From assembly GCF_001435775.1 (NCBI RefSeq), contig NZ_AZFK01000042.1, forward strand, positions 39,694-103,693: 64,000 nt of DNA. Direction: 5' to 3'. The notes beneath the pieces are model-generated. The model was not told the origin of the DNA, searched no databases, and worked only from the letters and a program-made list of their open reading frames with translations. A program made the translations under genes and the position numbers. Shown here one piece after another: positions 37,986 to 47,310 of this stretch. The first letter of the stretch is position 1, and the number at the start of each line of letters is the position of its first letter. Origin of the DNA: Limosilactobacillus ingluviei DSM 15946 (lineage in GTDB: Bacteria > Bacillota > Bacilli > Lactobacillales > Lactobacillaceae).

Positions 37986-39179
37986 ATGACTTACAAACGC
38001 GTTTTTGCAATTGTGTTGGATTCGGTGGGGGCTGGGCCAGCCCCGGATGGCGCCGCCTTTGGGGATCAAGGGGCCGATACTTTGGGTCACGTTGGACACC
38101 ACTTTGCGGGCAAGTTGGCCTTGCCGAATTTGGCTTCACTGGGCTTGAGTAATCTGCATGCGACCCCAATTGAAGGGGTCCCGGTCGCCCACCCGGCCAA
38201 GGGGGCCTACGGGCGGATGGTCGAAATTTCTGCGGGCAAGGACAGCATGGATGGGCACTGGGAAATGATGGGCCTGCCAGTTGAACGCCCGTTAGCGACC
38301 TTCCCCAAGGGCTTTCCGGCCAGCATTATTCAGCAACTGGAGGCCTTTTCGGGGCGCAAGGTAATCGTGAACCGACCGTATTCGGGGACCGAAGTCATCA
38401 AAGATTATGGTGAACAACAAATGGCCACGGGGGACTTAATTGTCTATACTTCCGGGGACTCCGTGTTGCAAATTGCGGCGCATGAGGAGGTAATTCCGTT
38501 AGCCGAACTTTACCGGATTTGTGAATTCGCCCGGACGCTGGTCAACGGGCCGGAATACACGGTAGGTCGCATCATTGCACGGCCATACGTTGGGCTCGAT
38601 AAGGATCACTTCACGCGGACGGCCAACCGGCGCGACTTTTCATTAGAACCAACCGGGGCGACTGATTTGGATCGTCTAAAAGATGCGGGGCTCGCCGTGA
38701 TTGGGATTGGCAAGATCAATGATATCTTCTCGGGTCATGGCATTACCAAGGGTTACCACAATGAAAGCAATATGGACGGGATGGATCACGTGGACGAAGT
38801 GATGCAGACCGATTTTACCGGTTTTTGCTTTACCAACTTGGTCGATTTTGATGCCATGTATGGTCACCGCCGAAATCCCGCCGGTTTTGGGCAGGCTTTA
38901 ATGGACTTTGACCGGCGCTTGGGGACGGTCTTGGCCAACTTGCGGCCGGATGATTTATTGCTGATTACGGCCGACCATGGTAATGATCCATGCTACCAAG
39001 GTACGGACCATACCCGTGAAGTGGTGCCATTGTTGGCTTATTCTCCATCCATGAAGCATGGAGACATTGACCTGGGGCAGCGGGCAACTTACGCTGACTT
39101 AGGGGCCACCATTCTGGCGAACTTCGGGGTGGCCGGCAATGGAGTCGGGACTAGTTTCTTAGCCCAGCTGACGAATTAA
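37986..39179 (+). CDS. deoB: Phosphopentomutase
   Basis: 397-aa alkaline-phosphatase-superfamily enzyme interconverting (deoxy)ribose 1- and 5-phosphate. [11 protein letters not shown] at the N-terminus supplies metal ligands, [12 protein letters not shown] carries the phosphorylated Thr/Ser region, and ITADHGNDP and TDHTREVVP provide further metal ligands. Starts 18 nt after deoC and ends 21 nt before deoD. Confidence 0.96.
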   Translation: MTYKRVFAIVLDSVGAGPAPDGAAFGDQGADTLGHVGHHFAGKLALPNLASLGLSNLHATPIEGVPVAHPAKGAYGRMVEISAGKDSMDGHWEMMGLPVERPLATFPKGFPASIIQQLEAFSGRKVIVNRPYSGTEVIKDYGEQQMATGDLIVYTSGDSVLQIAAHEEVIPLAELYRICEFARTLVNGPEYTVGRIIARPYVGLDKDHFTRTANRRDFSLEPTGATDLDRLKDAGLAVIGIGKINDIFSGHGITKGYHNESNMDGMDHVDEVMQTDFTGFCFTNLVDFDAMYGHRRNPAGFGQALMDFDRRLGTVLANLRPDDLLLITADHGNDPCYQGTDHTREVVPLLAYSPSMKHGDIDLGQRATYADLGATILANFGVAGNGVGTSFLAQLTN

Positions 39180-39200
39180 TTGAGAATGGGGGAAATTAGC

Positions 39201-39911
39201 ATGAGTACGCATATTGAAGCCCAAGCGGGCGACTACGCTGAAACAGTTTTGTTACCGGGGGACCCCCTCCGGGCCAAGTACATTGCCGAAACTTTCTTGA
39301 CGGATGTCAAGCAGGTTAACCGGGTCCGGAATGCCTTTGGTTACACGGGGACTTATCAGGGTCACCGCATTTCTGTGCAGGGGTCCGGCATGGGGATTCC
39401 CTCAATGTCGATTTACATTAATGAGCTGGTGCGCGAATATGGTGTCAAGACCATTATTCGGGTGGGTTCATGCGGGGGGATGGCCCCGGATGTGCACGTG
39501 CGGGATGTCTTGTTAGCGTCTGGTTCGACGACGGATTCAGCCGTGACCGCCAATACCTTTGGCCCCGGCGTGCACTATGCGCCCCTGGCCAACTTTGAAT
39601 TGCTGGACACGGCGTACCACGTAGCCGAAAAGTTAGGCATTCAGGTCAAAGTCGGCGACATTTTTGCGGCGGACCGCTTCTACAACGACGAATTGGACAT
39701 GCAAAAGTTGGCGGATTACGGGATCTTGGGGACGGAAATGGAATCCGCCGGCCTGTATTTGTTGGGCGCCAAACTGCATTTTAAGGCTTTGTCGGTGCTG
39801 ACGGTAAGTGATTTGATCTTTGGGGAAGAAAAAGCCAGCGCGGAAGAACGCGAACGGACTTTTAATGATATGATCAAGATTGCGTTAGAAACGGCTATTC
39901 AACAAGGCTAA
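39201..39911 (+). CDS. deoD: Purine-nucleoside phosphorylase, DeoD type
   Basis: 236-aa hexameric phosphorylase releasing purine base and (deoxy)ribose-1-phosphate. LLPGDPLRAKYIAE phosphate site near residue 19, GSGMGIPS, RVGSCGG, and EMESAGLY nucleoside site. The ATG at 39201 is used because GGGGGAAA lies 7-8 nt upstream; an ATG-type start at 39180 directly abuts the deoB stop. A strong terminator closes the deo operon. Confidence 0.96.
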   Translation: MSTHIEAQAGDYAETVLLPGDPLRAKYIAETFLTDVKQVNRVRNAFGYTGTYQGHRISVQGSGMGIPSMSIYINELVREYGVKTIIRVGSCGGMAPDVHVRDVLLASGSTTDSAVTANTFGPGVHYAPLANFELLDTAYHVAEKLGIQVKVGDIFAADRFYNDELDMQKLADYGILGTEMESAGLYLLGAKLHFKALSVLTVSDLIFGEEKASAEERERTFNDMIKIALETAIQQG

Positions 39912-39916
39912 ACTAA

Positions 39917-39960
39917 AACGGGAGCTGGTAAACTAAGTAGTTTGCCAACTCCCGTTTTTT
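39917..39960 (+). terminator. Terminator after deoD
   Basis: Long stem of about 18 bp (39917-39934/39941-39958), 6-nt loop, T6. Confidence 0.9.
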
Positions 39961-40035
39961 AAACAGATTTGCGCCGAATTGTCAAAGGAATGCTCCGTTG
40001 TTAGGGCAGATTTGGAAAAATTGTCCAATGACAAA

Positions 40036-40088
40036 TGGCAATTACGAAAATTATATGTTACAATAATCACTAGATGAAAGCGCTTTTA
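40036..40088 (+). promoter_or_regulatory. Promoter plus cre-like site without an obvious gene
   Basis: TGGCAA (40036-40041), 17-bp spacer, TACAAT (40059-40064), then TGAAAGCGCTTTTA (40075-40088), one mismatch from the CcpA consensus and placed just after the predicted start point. No coding frame follows before the tRNA-Arg, which is on the other strand; the next + gene starts at 40356. Confidence 0.45.
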
Positions 40089-40102
40089 ATGGATCGAAAA
40101 AT

Positions 40103-40120
40103 AAAAACGCCAACGTGGCG
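40103..40120 (-). terminator. tRNA-Arg terminator
   Basis: On the minus strand a 5-bp stem CGCCA/TGGCG (40116-40120/40108-40112) is followed by U5 (40103-40107). Confidence 0.6.
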
Positions 40121-40132
40121 GGCGAGGTTAAA

Positions 40133-40206
40133 TGAGACGAGTGGGAATCGAACCCACAACCTTTGGTTTAGAAGACCAATGCTCTATCCGGTTGAGCTAT
40201 CGTCCC
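40133..40206 (-). tRNA. tRNA-Arg (anticodon UCU)
   Basis: 74-nt cloverleaf. Acceptor stem GGGACGA/TCGTCTC with one G-U pair and discriminator A; D arm with AGCTCAACCGGATAGAGC; anticodon arm TTGGT-CTTCTAA-ACCAA with anticodon TCT; T arm GTGGG-TTCGAAT-CCCAC. CCA is not encoded. It reads AGA/AGG arginine codons, which are rare in this GC-rich coding set. Single tRNA, not part of an rRNA operon. Confidence 0.96.
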
Positions 40207-40217
40207 AAACTTATATC

Positions 40218-40245
40218 AGTATATTATAAAACCGCCAATTGTCAA
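40218..40245 (-). promoter_or_regulatory. tRNA-Arg promoter
   Basis: On the minus strand TTGACA (40240-40245), 16-bp spacer, TATACT (40218-40223), 11 nt before the tRNA 5' end. Confidence 0.8.
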
Positions 40246-40355
40246 ATAAAACCGGTAATTCAATTTATACAACGGATGAGGAAGACGGGGGTGACCAGTA
40301 GCTTGGCTGATTAACTCCTGCAAGCAGAAAACCAAGCAGAACGGAGGGGAAACCA

Positions 40356-40991
40356 ATGGTAACCAAAAAAATGGATCCCCGGGTCATCAAAACCCGGAAC
40401 AACTTGCGCCGGGCCTTAGTGTCTTTGATGCAACGCGAATCCTTGTCGAGTATCAGTGTGCAAAAGATTACCGAGACGGCGCACATTACCCGAGGGACCT
40501 TTTATCTCCACTATAAGGACAAGCAGGACTTTATTCAAACGGCCCTGCAGGATTTTATTGATGATTTGTTTGCCAATGTGATGATTACCCCGCCTGATCG
40601 GCGTGCTTCCCGGGTCTTTTCGCTCAAGTGTGCCTTTGCTTACATTGAGCAGAATGCCGATGTGTTTACCGTCTTGTTGGGCAAGTCGGTTGGCGAGCGG
40701 TTCTATGACCAGCTGTTTGAGCGCCTGCAAGGGGAAATGATGGCCTACGTGCGCGAAACCCGGCTCCCGGTTGACCATAGTGCGGTGCCTTTGGAACTGC
40801 AAATTGATTTCGTGGTTTCGGCCGTCTTAGGCGTCATTTCACGATGGTTAGACCAAGGATTGGTCTACACTTCCCGGTATATGACGCTTAACGTGGCTAA
40901 AATGCTCAATGGGGCCGAAGGCTTGACGGCCCCGGTAACGACTTTCTTTGATGCCCAACTGCAAGTTGAATTAGGGATCCAACCTGCCTAA
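40356..40991 (+). CDS. TetR/AcrR-family transcriptional regulator
   Basis: 211-aa one-component regulator. N-terminal HTH: SSISVQKITETAHITRGTFYLHYKDKQDF (about residues 29-57), preceded by a DPRVIKTRNNLRRAL helix. The C-terminal ligand/dimer domain (FAYIEQNADVFTVLLG, about 90-105) resembles that of DhaS-like members; the ligand is unknown. GGAGGGG lies 7 nt before the ATG. No efflux or enzyme gene is adjacent, so its target is elsewhere or itself. A terminator follows. Confidence 0.88.
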   Translation: MVTKKMDPRVIKTRNNLRRALVSLMQRESLSSISVQKITETAHITRGTFYLHYKDKQDFIQTALQDFIDDLFANVMITPPDRRASRVFSLKCAFAYIEQNADVFTVLLGKSVGERFYDQLFERLQGEMMAYVRETRLPVDHSAVPLELQIDFVVSAVLGVISRWLDQGLVYTSRYMTLNVAKMLNGAEGLTAPVTTFFDAQLQVELGIQPA

Positions 40992-40996
40992 CTGCT

Positions 40997-41022
40997 AACG
41001 CTGAAAATTTCAGCGTTTTTTT
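40997..41022 (+). terminator. Terminator after TetR gene
   Basis: Nine-bp stem AACGCTGAA/TTCAGCGTT (40997-41005/41009-41017) with T7. Confidence 0.88.
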
Positions 41023-41033
41023 ATTGGGAGGGG

Positions 41034-41062
41034 TTGACGGGGGCGAGCAAGCTTGCTAAAAT
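41034..41062 (+). promoter_or_regulatory. rplU operon promoter
   Basis: TTGACG (41034-41039), 17-bp spacer, TAAAAT (41057-41062). Confidence 0.85.
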
Positions 41063-41067
41063 TTCAA

Positions 41068-41160
41068 TGTTGTATTTGTGAACCAGACAACTACAACCGC
41101 ACGGTGGTAAGTTTTAAAGCTTTGCGCTGCTTATCCTGGCGAGTCTAAGAATTAAGGAGG
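41068..41160 (+). promoter_or_regulatory. rplU leader, possible L21 leader RNA
   Basis: About 100 nt separates the promoter from rplU. Firmicutes often carry a structured L21 leader here that mediates autoregulation. Several GC-rich patches could pair, but I could not confirm the consensus fold by eye. Confidence 0.4.
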
Positions 41161-41168
41161 TGCACAAA

Positions 41169-41477
41169 ATGTACGCAATTATTGTTACTGGTGGTAAGCA
41201 ATACAAGGTAGAAGCTGGTCAAGCGATCTACGTTGAAAAGCTGGACGCCCAAGCAGGTGACAAGGTAACTTTTGACAAGGTTGTTTTTGTCGGCGGTGAC
41301 GACGTTAAGGTTGGGAGGCCATTCGTTGACGGCGCTGCTGTTGAAGGGACGGTTGAAAAGCAAGGCAAGGAAAAGAAGGTTGTAACTTTCAAGTACAAGC
41401 CTAAGAAGCACACCCACAACAAGAAGGGTCACCGTCAACCTTACACGAAGGTTATGATTGACGCAATCAACGCCTAA
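41169..41477 (+). CDS. rplU: 50S ribosomal protein L21
   Basis: 102-aa ribosomal protein with [20 protein letters not shown] at the start and [17 protein letters not shown] near the end. The ATG at 41169 follows AAGGAGGTG by 7 nt. First gene of rplU-prp-rpmA. Confidence 0.97.
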   Translation: MYAIIVTGGKQYKVEAGQAIYVEKLDAQAGDKVTFDKVVFVGGDDVKVGRPFVDGAAVEGTVEKQGKEKKVVTFKYKPKKHTHNKKGHRQPYTKVMIDAINA

Positions 41478-41493
41478 GTGAGTAGAATTTCCG

Positions 41494-41817
41494 ATGATTA
41501 AGACGGCGTTCTACCTTAAGGATCAAAAGATTACCCGTTTTAAAATGACAGGACACGCGGACTTTGCCACGGAAGGGTTAGATATTGTGTGTGCTGGGGT
41601 TTCGGCTTTGGCCATCAATACCGTTAATAGCTTGGAACGCTTTACGTCCCAAGTTCCCCAAGTGCAAAGTGACAATGTCAACGGTGGCTATCTTGAGGTC
41701 ACGGAAGTTGGCATGGACGAAAAATCGCAACTCTTGTTAGCGGCGTTTCAAAATGGCATAATTGACATTGCGGAACGCTATGATCAATACATTGAAGTAA
41801 AAATGTTTGAGATTTAA
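41494..41817 (+). CDS. prp: Ribosomal-processing cysteine protease Prp (YsxB)
   Basis: 107-aa cysteine protease that removes the N-terminal extension of L27 in Firmicutes. Catalytic H21 in MTGHAD and C33 in DIVCAGVSAL are present. It lies between rplU and rpmA, the standard place, and its predicted substrate site is present in the next gene. Confidence 0.93.
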   Translation: MIKTAFYLKDQKITRFKMTGHADFATEGLDIVCAGVSALAINTVNSLERFTSQVPQVQSDNVNGGYLEVTEVGMDEKSQLLLAAFQNGIIDIAERYDQYIEVKMFEI

Positions 41818-41841
41818 AATTCACTGCTGGAGGTGAAAGTA

Positions 41842-42135
41842 ATGCTTATGGAAATGGATCTTCAATTCTTCTCCCACCACAAGGGGGGTGGTTCCACTGC
41901 GAACGGCCGGAACTCTGCTGGTCGGCGTTTAGGGACTAAGGCCGCTGATGGTTCCATGGTAACGGCAGGTTCAATCATCTACCGTCAACGTGGGACGCAC
42001 ATCAACCCAGGTGAAAACGTGGGTCGTGGTGGCGACGACACTCTGTTTGCCAAGGTGGACGGCGTTGTTAAGTTTGAACGCTGGGGCCGCAGCAAGCGGA
42101 AGGTATCAGTTTACCCAGTTGCTGATGCTGAATAG
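41842..42135 (+). CDS. rpmA: 50S ribosomal protein L27, precursor with Prp site
   Basis: 97-aa precursor. The N-terminus [18 protein letters not shown] contains the Prp recognition LQFF; cleavage after FF would expose SHHKGG, the mature end that reaches the peptidyl-transferase centre. ATG 41842 is the best start (GGAGGTG 7 nt upstream); ATGs at 41848 and 41854 would shorten but not remove the extension. Body is typical L27 ([36 protein letters not shown]). Confidence 0.97.
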   Translation: MLMEMDLQFFSHHKGGGSTANGRNSAGRRLGTKAADGSMVTAGSIIYRQRGTHINPGENVGRGGDDTLFAKVDGVVKFERWGRSKRKVSVYPVADAE

Positions 42136-42137
42136 TG

Positions 42138-42170
42138 AAAAAGTCGACAGCGTGAGCTGCCGACTTTTTT
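42138..42170 (+). terminator. Terminator after rpmA
   Basis: Stem 42138-42151/42156-42170 with one bulge, loop GTGA, T6. Confidence 0.9.
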
Positions 42171-42203
42171 GTGTTCTAAGGACGAAATGACTGGTTCGTA
42201 TGC

Positions 42204-42232
42204 TTGTCAAGCAGCGCGGACGATGGTAAACT
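42204..42232 (+). promoter_or_regulatory. rimP-nusA operon promoter
   Basis: TTGTCA (42204-42209), 17-bp spacer, TAAACT (42227-42232). Confidence 0.72.
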
Positions 42233-42257
42233 ATTAAGTGGTAATAACTTCGGAAGG

Positions 42258-42284
42258 GAGTGAGCAGGGATGCTCGCTCTTTTT
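42258..42284 (+). terminator. Leader terminator (attenuator) before rimP
   Basis: Nine-bp stem 42258-42266/42271-42279 (one G-U), GGGA loop, U5. It lies about 20 nt after the predicted start point and 30 nt before rimP, so it would prematurely stop most transcripts unless bypassed. Confidence 0.75.
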
Positions 42285-42313
42285 ATTGCAATTAAACTGG
42301 AGGTGAAAAAACT

Positions 42314-42787
42314 GTGAGTAGTGTAATCGAAACCGTTACGGAACTGGTTAATCCCATTTTGGCTGACCACCAATTTGAACTCTACGACGTGGAATTTGAA
42401 AAGGAAGGGCCGAGTTGGTACCTCCGGGTCTACATTGATAAGGACGGCGGGATTACGTTAGAAGACTGTGCGATGGTGAGTGATCAGCTGAGCGCAGCCT
42501 TGGATGAATGTGATCCTGATCCGATTCCGCAAGCTTACTTCTTAGAAGTTTCCTCCCCGGGCGCTGAGCGGCCATTGCGCAACGAACGGGATTTTGAACG
42601 GGCCGTGAATGACTACATCCACGTTTCGCTCTACCAAGCAATTGAGGGCCACAAGGTCTACGAAGGCACGCTGATTGCTTTGACGGCAACGGAATTGACC
42701 TTAGATTACCTTGATAAGACGCGGCACAAGACCGTGGTAATCCCCCGGGATAAAGTCGCCAAGGCCCGCTTGGCAATTAAATTTTAA
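42314..42787 (+). CDS. rimP: Ribosome maturation factor RimP
   Basis: 157-aa 30S assembly factor. Conserved core [24 protein letters not shown], then [11 protein letters not shown] start with GGAGGTG 8 nt upstream. First gene of a long operon rimP-nusA-ylxR-ylxQ-infB-rbfA-truB-ribF joining transcription elongation, translation initiation and RNA modification. Confidence 0.95.
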   Translation: MSSVIETVTELVNPILADHQFELYDVEFEKEGPSWYLRVYIDKDGGITLEDCAMVSDQLSAALDECDPDPIPQAYFLEVSSPGAERPLRNERDFERAVNDYIHVSLYQAIEGHKVYEGTLIALTATELTLDYLDKTRHKTVVIPRDKVAKARLAIKF

Positions 42788-42832
42788 CGCAGTGACAAAT
42801 CGTGGAATGCGAAGAATAATTAGGAGATAAAA

Positions 42833-43999
42833 ATGGCAGCCAAGAAGAAAAACAATCAATATCAAGAATTGTTGGCAGCGATGGATGTGTTGGAAAAAGA
42901 AAAGGGCATCAAAAAAGAAGTGATCGTTGAAGCTTTAACGGATGCCTTAGCCAACGCCTACAAGAAGAACTATGATGACAACAATGCCCGCGTTGAAGCG
43001 GTGATCGACGACCGGACGGGGGCCTTTAAGGTCTACGTGTTCAAAAAGGTGGTCGAAGAAGTGGCCAACCCAATTGAAGAAATCAGTTTGCGGGATGCCA
43101 TGGCAATCAGTCACGGTTACGAATTAGGGGACGATTTGCGTCAGGAAGTTACCCCCGGGGACTTCGGGCGGATTGCGGCCCAAACGGCGAAGAATGTCGT
43201 GCTGCAAAAGCTGCGGGAAGAGGAACGGCGGATTGTTTACGAAAAGTACAAGCGCCTGCAAGACGACTTAGTTGACGGTGAAGTAGCGCGTGAAGACAAG
43301 CGTTACATCTACGTTGACTTGGGTGATGGGGTCGAAGCGGCAATGAACAAGCACGACCAAATGCCAAACGAGCGCTACCGGGTTCACGACCGGGTCCAAG
43401 TTTACGTTACCCGGGTCTTGGAAGAAACCCGCGGCCCACAAGTGTTTGTTTCTCGGACGGCGCCCGACCTGTTGAAGCGCTTGTTTGAAAAGGAAGTCCC
43501 AGAAATCAGCCAAGGGATCGTTGAAATCAAGGGGATTGTTCGTGAAGCCGGGGACCGTGCGAAGGTCGCCGTCTTCTCCCGCGATGCCAATGTTGACCCG
43601 GTTGGGACGTGTGTCGGACCACGGGGGGCACGGGTCCAAGCCATCGTCAACCAATTAGGGGGCGAAAACATTGATATCGTCAAGTTTGAAGACGAACCGG
43701 AAATGTTCATTCGCAATGCCCTCAACCCTGCTGAAGTTAAAGGGGTATTATTTGACGAAAACAATGGCGAAGTGGAAGAATTAGAACCGATGGGAGAAGA
43801 TGGTGAAGTGCGGCAACGGGTGCACCATGGTTGCACAGTGATTGTGCCGGACAACCAGCTCTCCTTGGCAATTGGGAAGCGGGGGCAAAATGTTCGCTTA
43901 GCGGCCCAATTGACGGGTTACAAATTAGACATTAAGCCATTATCCGAAATGGAAATGCCTGCCGATCAAACGGATGAATTTGCCTTTGACGGTGAATAA
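42833..43999 (+). CDS. nusA: Transcription termination/antitermination factor NusA
   Basis: 388-aa RNA polymerase-binding protein that modulates pausing and intrinsic termination. N-terminal domain, S1 domain (about residues 135-200; YIYVDLGDGVEAAM), then two KH domains with VGPRGARVQAI and IGKRGQNVRLAAQLTGY. The C-terminal acidic repeats of E. coli NusA are lacking, normal for Firmicutes. A terminator in the operon leader makes NusA a candidate for autoregulation. Confidence 0.96.
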   Translation: MAAKKKNNQYQELLAAMDVLEKEKGIKKEVIVEALTDALANAYKKNYDDNNARVEAVIDDRTGAFKVYVFKKVVEEVANPIEEISLRDAMAISHGYELGDDLRQEVTPGDFGRIAAQTAKNVVLQKLREEERRIVYEKYKRLQDDLVDGEVAREDKRYIYVDLGDGVEAAMNKHDQMPNERYRVHDRVQVYVTRVLEETRGPQVFVSRTAPDLLKRLFEKEVPEISQGIVEIKGIVREAGDRAKVAVFSRDANVDPVGTCVGPRGARVQAIVNQLGGENIDIVKFEDEPEMFIRNALNPAEVKGVLFDENNGEVEELEPMGEDGEVRQRVHHGCTVIVPDNQLSLAIGKRGQNVRLAAQLTGYKLDIKPLSEMEMPADQTDEFAFDGE

Positions 44000-44045
44000 A
44001 CCACTCAATTAACAAACTATTCAAGCAAGCAGCGGGGTGAAAAGA

Positions 44046-44342
44046 ATGAAAAAGAAAAAAGTACCGATGCGCAAAGATATTGTTACTGGTGAGATGATGC
44101 CTAAGCGGCAGTTGATCCGGGTCGTAAAGAATAAGGAAGGTGAGGTTTCGCTGGATCCAACTGGTAAGAAGCCTGGCCGTGGGGCCTACGTGGGCATCGA
44201 TGTGGCGATTGCTGAACGGGCCAAGCGCGAAAAGACCTTTGATAAGGTCTTCGGGGTCACGCTAAACCCTGACTTTTACGATGAATTAATTCAGTACGCT
44301 GATCACCAAGCGGCCCGCCAAAAGCTGTTTGGCAATGAATAA
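44046..44342 (+). CDS. ylxR: YlxR family RNA-binding protein (RNase P modulator RnpM)
   Basis: 98-aa basic protein of the YlxR/DUF448 family, reported to bind RNA and modulate RNase P in Bacillus. MRKDIVTGEMMPKRQLIRVV and the hallmark GRGAYV loop are present. The ATG at 44046 follows GGGGTGA; a GTG at 44037 overlaps that site. It overlaps ylxQ by 8 nt. Confidence 0.9.
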   Translation: MKKKKVPMRKDIVTGEMMPKRQLIRVVKNKEGEVSLDPTGKKPGRGAYVGIDVAIAERAKREKTFDKVFGVTLNPDFYDELIQYADHQAARQKLFGNE

Positions 44343-44640
44343 TCAGCTCAAAATCCTCAACCTCTTAGGCCTGGCTCGCCGGGCCGGCCAAATCACCACG
44401 GGCGAAGGCGCAGTGATTAAGGGCTTACGAGCCCACCAAGTCAAATTGGTTTTTCTGGCGCAAGACGCCGGCGCGGCCACGACTAAAAAGGTCACTGACA
44501 AGGCGCAAACCTATGGCGCCCCCGTTTGCCAATTGTTTACCAAGCAAGAATTAAGCGGGGCAATTGGTCAAGCCCGGACGGTAATTGGGATCAAGCAGGT
44601 GGGGTTTGCAAACCAGTTTCAAAAACTACTTAATCAATAA
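44335..44640 (+). CDS. ylxQ: YlxQ, L7Ae-family RNA-binding protein
   Basis: 101-aa protein of the L7Ae/L30e fold that recognises kink-turn [28 protein letters not shown] and [11 protein letters not shown] are typical. The ATG at 44335 is within the last 8 nt of ylxR. Bacterial members bind k-turns in vitro but have no firmly established role. Confidence 0.9.
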   Translation: MNNQLKILNLLGLARRAGQITTGEGAVIKGLRAHQVKLVFLAQDAGAATTKKVTDKAQTYGAPVCQLFTKQELSGAIGQARTVIGIKQVGFANQFQKLLNQ

Positions 44641-44660
44641 TCAAAAGGGAGCGTGAACCT

Positions 44661-46841
44661 ATGGCTAAGGAACGAATTTACGAATTGGCAAAGGAACTCA
44701 AAATGCCAAGCAAGGACCTGGTCAAGCTGGCGAATGATCACGGAATGGCGGTGAAAAGCCACATGTCTTCTGTGACGCCGGATCAAGCCAAGCAACTGCG
44801 CAGCTTGATGCAACCAGCCGCTAAGCCAACCCCCAAGTCGACGCCAAAACCAGCCTCAACCAAGCCAACGGCAAAGGCTGATCAACCAAAGAAGGCCAAA
44901 CATGATGGGGCGGCCAAGGGTGGTCACGATAAGAAAGCCAACAACGGTGGCAACAACAATGGGGTTCACTGGTTTGGCAACAAGAACGGGAAGAAAAACA
45001 AAAAGGGCAAGAAGAACCGGCAAAACCAACGGATGAAAAATATTCAACCGAAGCAACCAACCCAACGCAAGGATAAGCCGCTCCCAGACGTATTAGAATA
45101 CACGGATGGGATGAACGCCCAAGACTTGGCTAAAGTCTTACACCGGCCAGCCGCAGAAATTGTCAAGAAGCTCTTTATGCTGGGGGTTATGGTGAACCAA
45201 AACCAATCCCTGGAAAAGGACACGATTGAAATCCTGGCGGCCGATTACGGAATTGAAGCAAAGGAAAAGGTCCAAGAAGATATCGCTGACTTGGATCGGT
45301 TCTTTGACGTGGCGGATCAAGATGAAGCTAAATTAGTTTCGCGGCCACCGGTTGTGACGGTTATGGGTCACGTTGACCACGGGAAGACGACCTTGTTGGA
45401 CAACATTCGTCACTCCCACGTGACGGCCCAAGAAGCCGGGGGGATTACGCAGGCCATCGGGGCGTACCAAGTTAATTACAACGACCAAGTGATTACTTTC
45501 TTGGACACGCCGGGGCACGCGGCCTTCTCTGAAATGCGGGCTCGGGGGGCTAACATCACCGACATTACGGTCTTAGTGGTCGCAGCTGACGACGGGGTAA
45601 TGCCGCAAACGATCGAAGCCATCAACCACGCCAAAGCAGCCGAAACGCCAATTATTGTGGCGGTCAACAAGGTTGATAAGCCCGGCGCTAACCCTGACAA
45701 CGTGACGACCCAACTGACGGAATACGGTTTGATTCCGGAAGACTGGGGTGGTGACACGATCTTTGTTCAAATTTCCGCGAAGTTTGGGAAGAACATTGAT
45801 GAGCTGTTGGACATGATTCTGCTGCAAGCCGAAATGTTGGAATTAAAGGCCAACCCCGACCAACGGGCCGTCGGGACGGTGGTCGAAGCCCAATTGGACC
45901 AAGGCCGCGGCCCTGTGGCGACCCTCTTGGTTCAACAAGGGACGTTACACGTCGGGGACCCAATCGTGGTCGGCAATACCTTTGGTCGGGTGCGGACGAT
46001 GACCAACGAAAATGGGCGGCGGATCAAGGAAGCCACGCCATCGACGCCGGTGGAAATTACCGGGTTAAACGCCGTCCCAGAAGCCGGGGATCGTTTTGTG
46101 GTCTTTGAAGATGAAAAGACGGCCCGGGCGGCCGGGGAAGAACGGGCTAAGCGGGCGCAAGACGAAGAACGGGCCCGGACCAGCCACGTTACCTTGGATA
46201 ACCTGTTTGCCACGATGCAAAAGGGCCAAATGAAGTCCTTGCCGATCATTATCAAGGCTGACGTCCAAGGGTCCGTCGAAGCATTGGCCCAAAGTCTGCA
46301 AAAGATCAAGGTTGACGGGGTCCGGGTGGACATTATTCACAAGGCCGTTGGGGCGATCAATGAATCTGACGTGACCCTGGCCGAAGCCTCCAACGCCGTT
46401 ATCATTGGCTTTAATGTTCGCCCAACGCCAAATGCCAAGAGCGAAGCAGATGCCAACCAAATCGACATTCGGTTGCACCGGGTGATCTACAAGGCGATTG
46501 AAGAAGTCGAAGACGCCATGAAGGGGATGCTTGAACCGGTTTACGAAGAAGAGACGATCGGGCAAGTTGAAGTGCGGCAGATTTACAAGGCTTCCAAGAT
46601 CGGGACGATTGCCGGTGGGATGGTCACGTCCGGGAAGATTACGCGCGATGCCAAGGTGCGCTTAGTGCGTGATGGGGTCGTGATCTACGATGGCGAACTG
46701 GGCAGCTTGAAGCGCTTCAAGGATGATGTCAAGGAAGTCAAGCAGGGCTACGAATGTGGTTTGACGATTCAAAACTACAACGACATCAAGGAAATGGATG
46801 TTATCGAAGCTTACCAAATGAAAGAAGTACCGGTTGAATAA
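44661..46841 (+). CDS. infB: Translation initiation factor IF-2
   Basis: 726-aa GTPase that places fMet-tRNA on the 30S subunit. Short N-terminal IF2N module, a Lys/Gly/Asn-rich basic linker (about residues 50-150, with many [10 protein letters not shown]-type runs), second IF2N module ([20 protein letters not shown]), then G1 [12 protein letters not shown] (about 232), G3 DTPGHAAF, G4 NKVDKPG and C-terminal tRNA-binding domains. Shorter than the E. coli long form, normal for lactobacilli. Confidence 0.97.
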   Translation: MAKERIYELAKELKMPSKDLVKLANDHGMAVKSHMSSVTPDQAKQLRSLMQPAAKPTPKSTPKPASTKPTAKADQPKKAKHDGAAKGGHDKKANNGGNNNGVHWFGNKNGKKNKKGKKNRQNQRMKNIQPKQPTQRKDKPLPDVLEYTDGMNAQDLAKVLHRPAAEIVKKLFMLGVMVNQNQSLEKDTIEILAADYGIEAKEKVQEDIADLDRFFDVADQDEAKLVSRPPVVTVMGHVDHGKTTLLDNIRHSHVTAQEAGGITQAIGAYQVNYNDQVITFLDTPGHAAFSEMRARGANITDITVLVVAADDGVMPQTIEAINHAKAAETPIIVAVNKVDKPGANPDNVTTQLTEYGLIPEDWGGDTIFVQISAKFGKNIDELLDMILLQAEMLELKANPDQRAVGTVVEAQLDQGRGPVATLLVQQGTLHVGDPIVVGNTFGRVRTMTNENGRRIKEATPSTPVEITGLNAVPEAGDRFVVFEDEKTARAAGEERAKRAQDEERARTSHVTLDNLFATMQKGQMKSLPIIIKADVQGSVEALAQSLQKIKVDGVRVDIIHKAVGAINESDVTLAEASNAVIIGFNVRPTPNAKSEADANQIDIRLHRVIYKAIEEVEDAMKGMLEPVYEEETIGQVEVRQIYKASKIGTIAGGMVTSGKITRDAKVRLVRDGVVIYDGELGSLKRFKDDVKEVKQGYECGLTIQNYNDIKEMDVIEAYQMKEVPVE

Positions 46842-46880
46842 TTGACCAGTGAATCACTTTGAAATGAAGGGAGGCAGCTT

Positions 46881-47243
46881 ATGCCAAACAAACGTTACCG
46901 GGCAGAACGCTTGGCGCAATTGATCCAGCGTGAAGTGGACGATATTTTGTTAAAGCGGGTCCGGGATCCCCGGGTCCAAGACGTCACGATTACCGGGGTG
47001 GATGTGACCGGTGATTTGCAACAAGCGACGATTTATTATAGCTTGTTGTCTGACAAGGCTTCCGTAAACGAAAAAGCGCAAGCCGGGTTGGATAAGGCGA
47101 CCGGCTTAGTACGGAGTGAATTGGGACCGCGCTTGAACATCTTTAAAGTGCCCCAGATTCGGTTTGAAAAAGATGCTTCCGTTGCATACGGCAATCGCAT
47201 TGATGAGTTGCTGCGGGAATTGCACCGGAAAAACGAGCTCTAA
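46881..47243 (+). CDS. rbfA: Ribosome-binding factor A
   Basis: 120-aa KH-type 30S maturation factor. [18 protein letters not shown] at the N-terminus and [29 protein letters not shown] near the end are family signatures. 39 nt after infB with GGGAGGC upstream. Confidence 0.95.
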   Translation: MPNKRYRAERLAQLIQREVDDILLKRVRDPRVQDVTITGVDVTGDLQQATIYYSLLSDKASVNEKAQAGLDKATGLVRSELGPRLNIFKVPQIRFEKDASVAYGNRIDELLRELHRKNEL

Positions 47244-47255
47244 TTAACTTATTCA

Positions 47256-47287
47256 GGCGGTGCTGACGCGGGTTGGCACCGCCTTTT
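47256..47287 (+). terminator. Hairpin between rbfA and truB
   Basis: Perfect 9-bp stem AGGCGGTGC/GCACCGCCT (47256-47264/47276-47284) but only T4 after it; probably partial termination, lowering truB-ribF relative to infB-rbfA. Confidence 0.6.
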
Positions 47288-47310
47288 GCTTAAGCGAAAG
47301 GAAGAATGAG

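Noticed and set aside
40132-40314. Open frame of 60 codons on the + strand (MRRVGIEPTTFGLEDQ...)
   Set aside because: It is the antisense reading of tRNA-Arg(UCU); this is a well-known spurious gene pattern and has no ribosome site.
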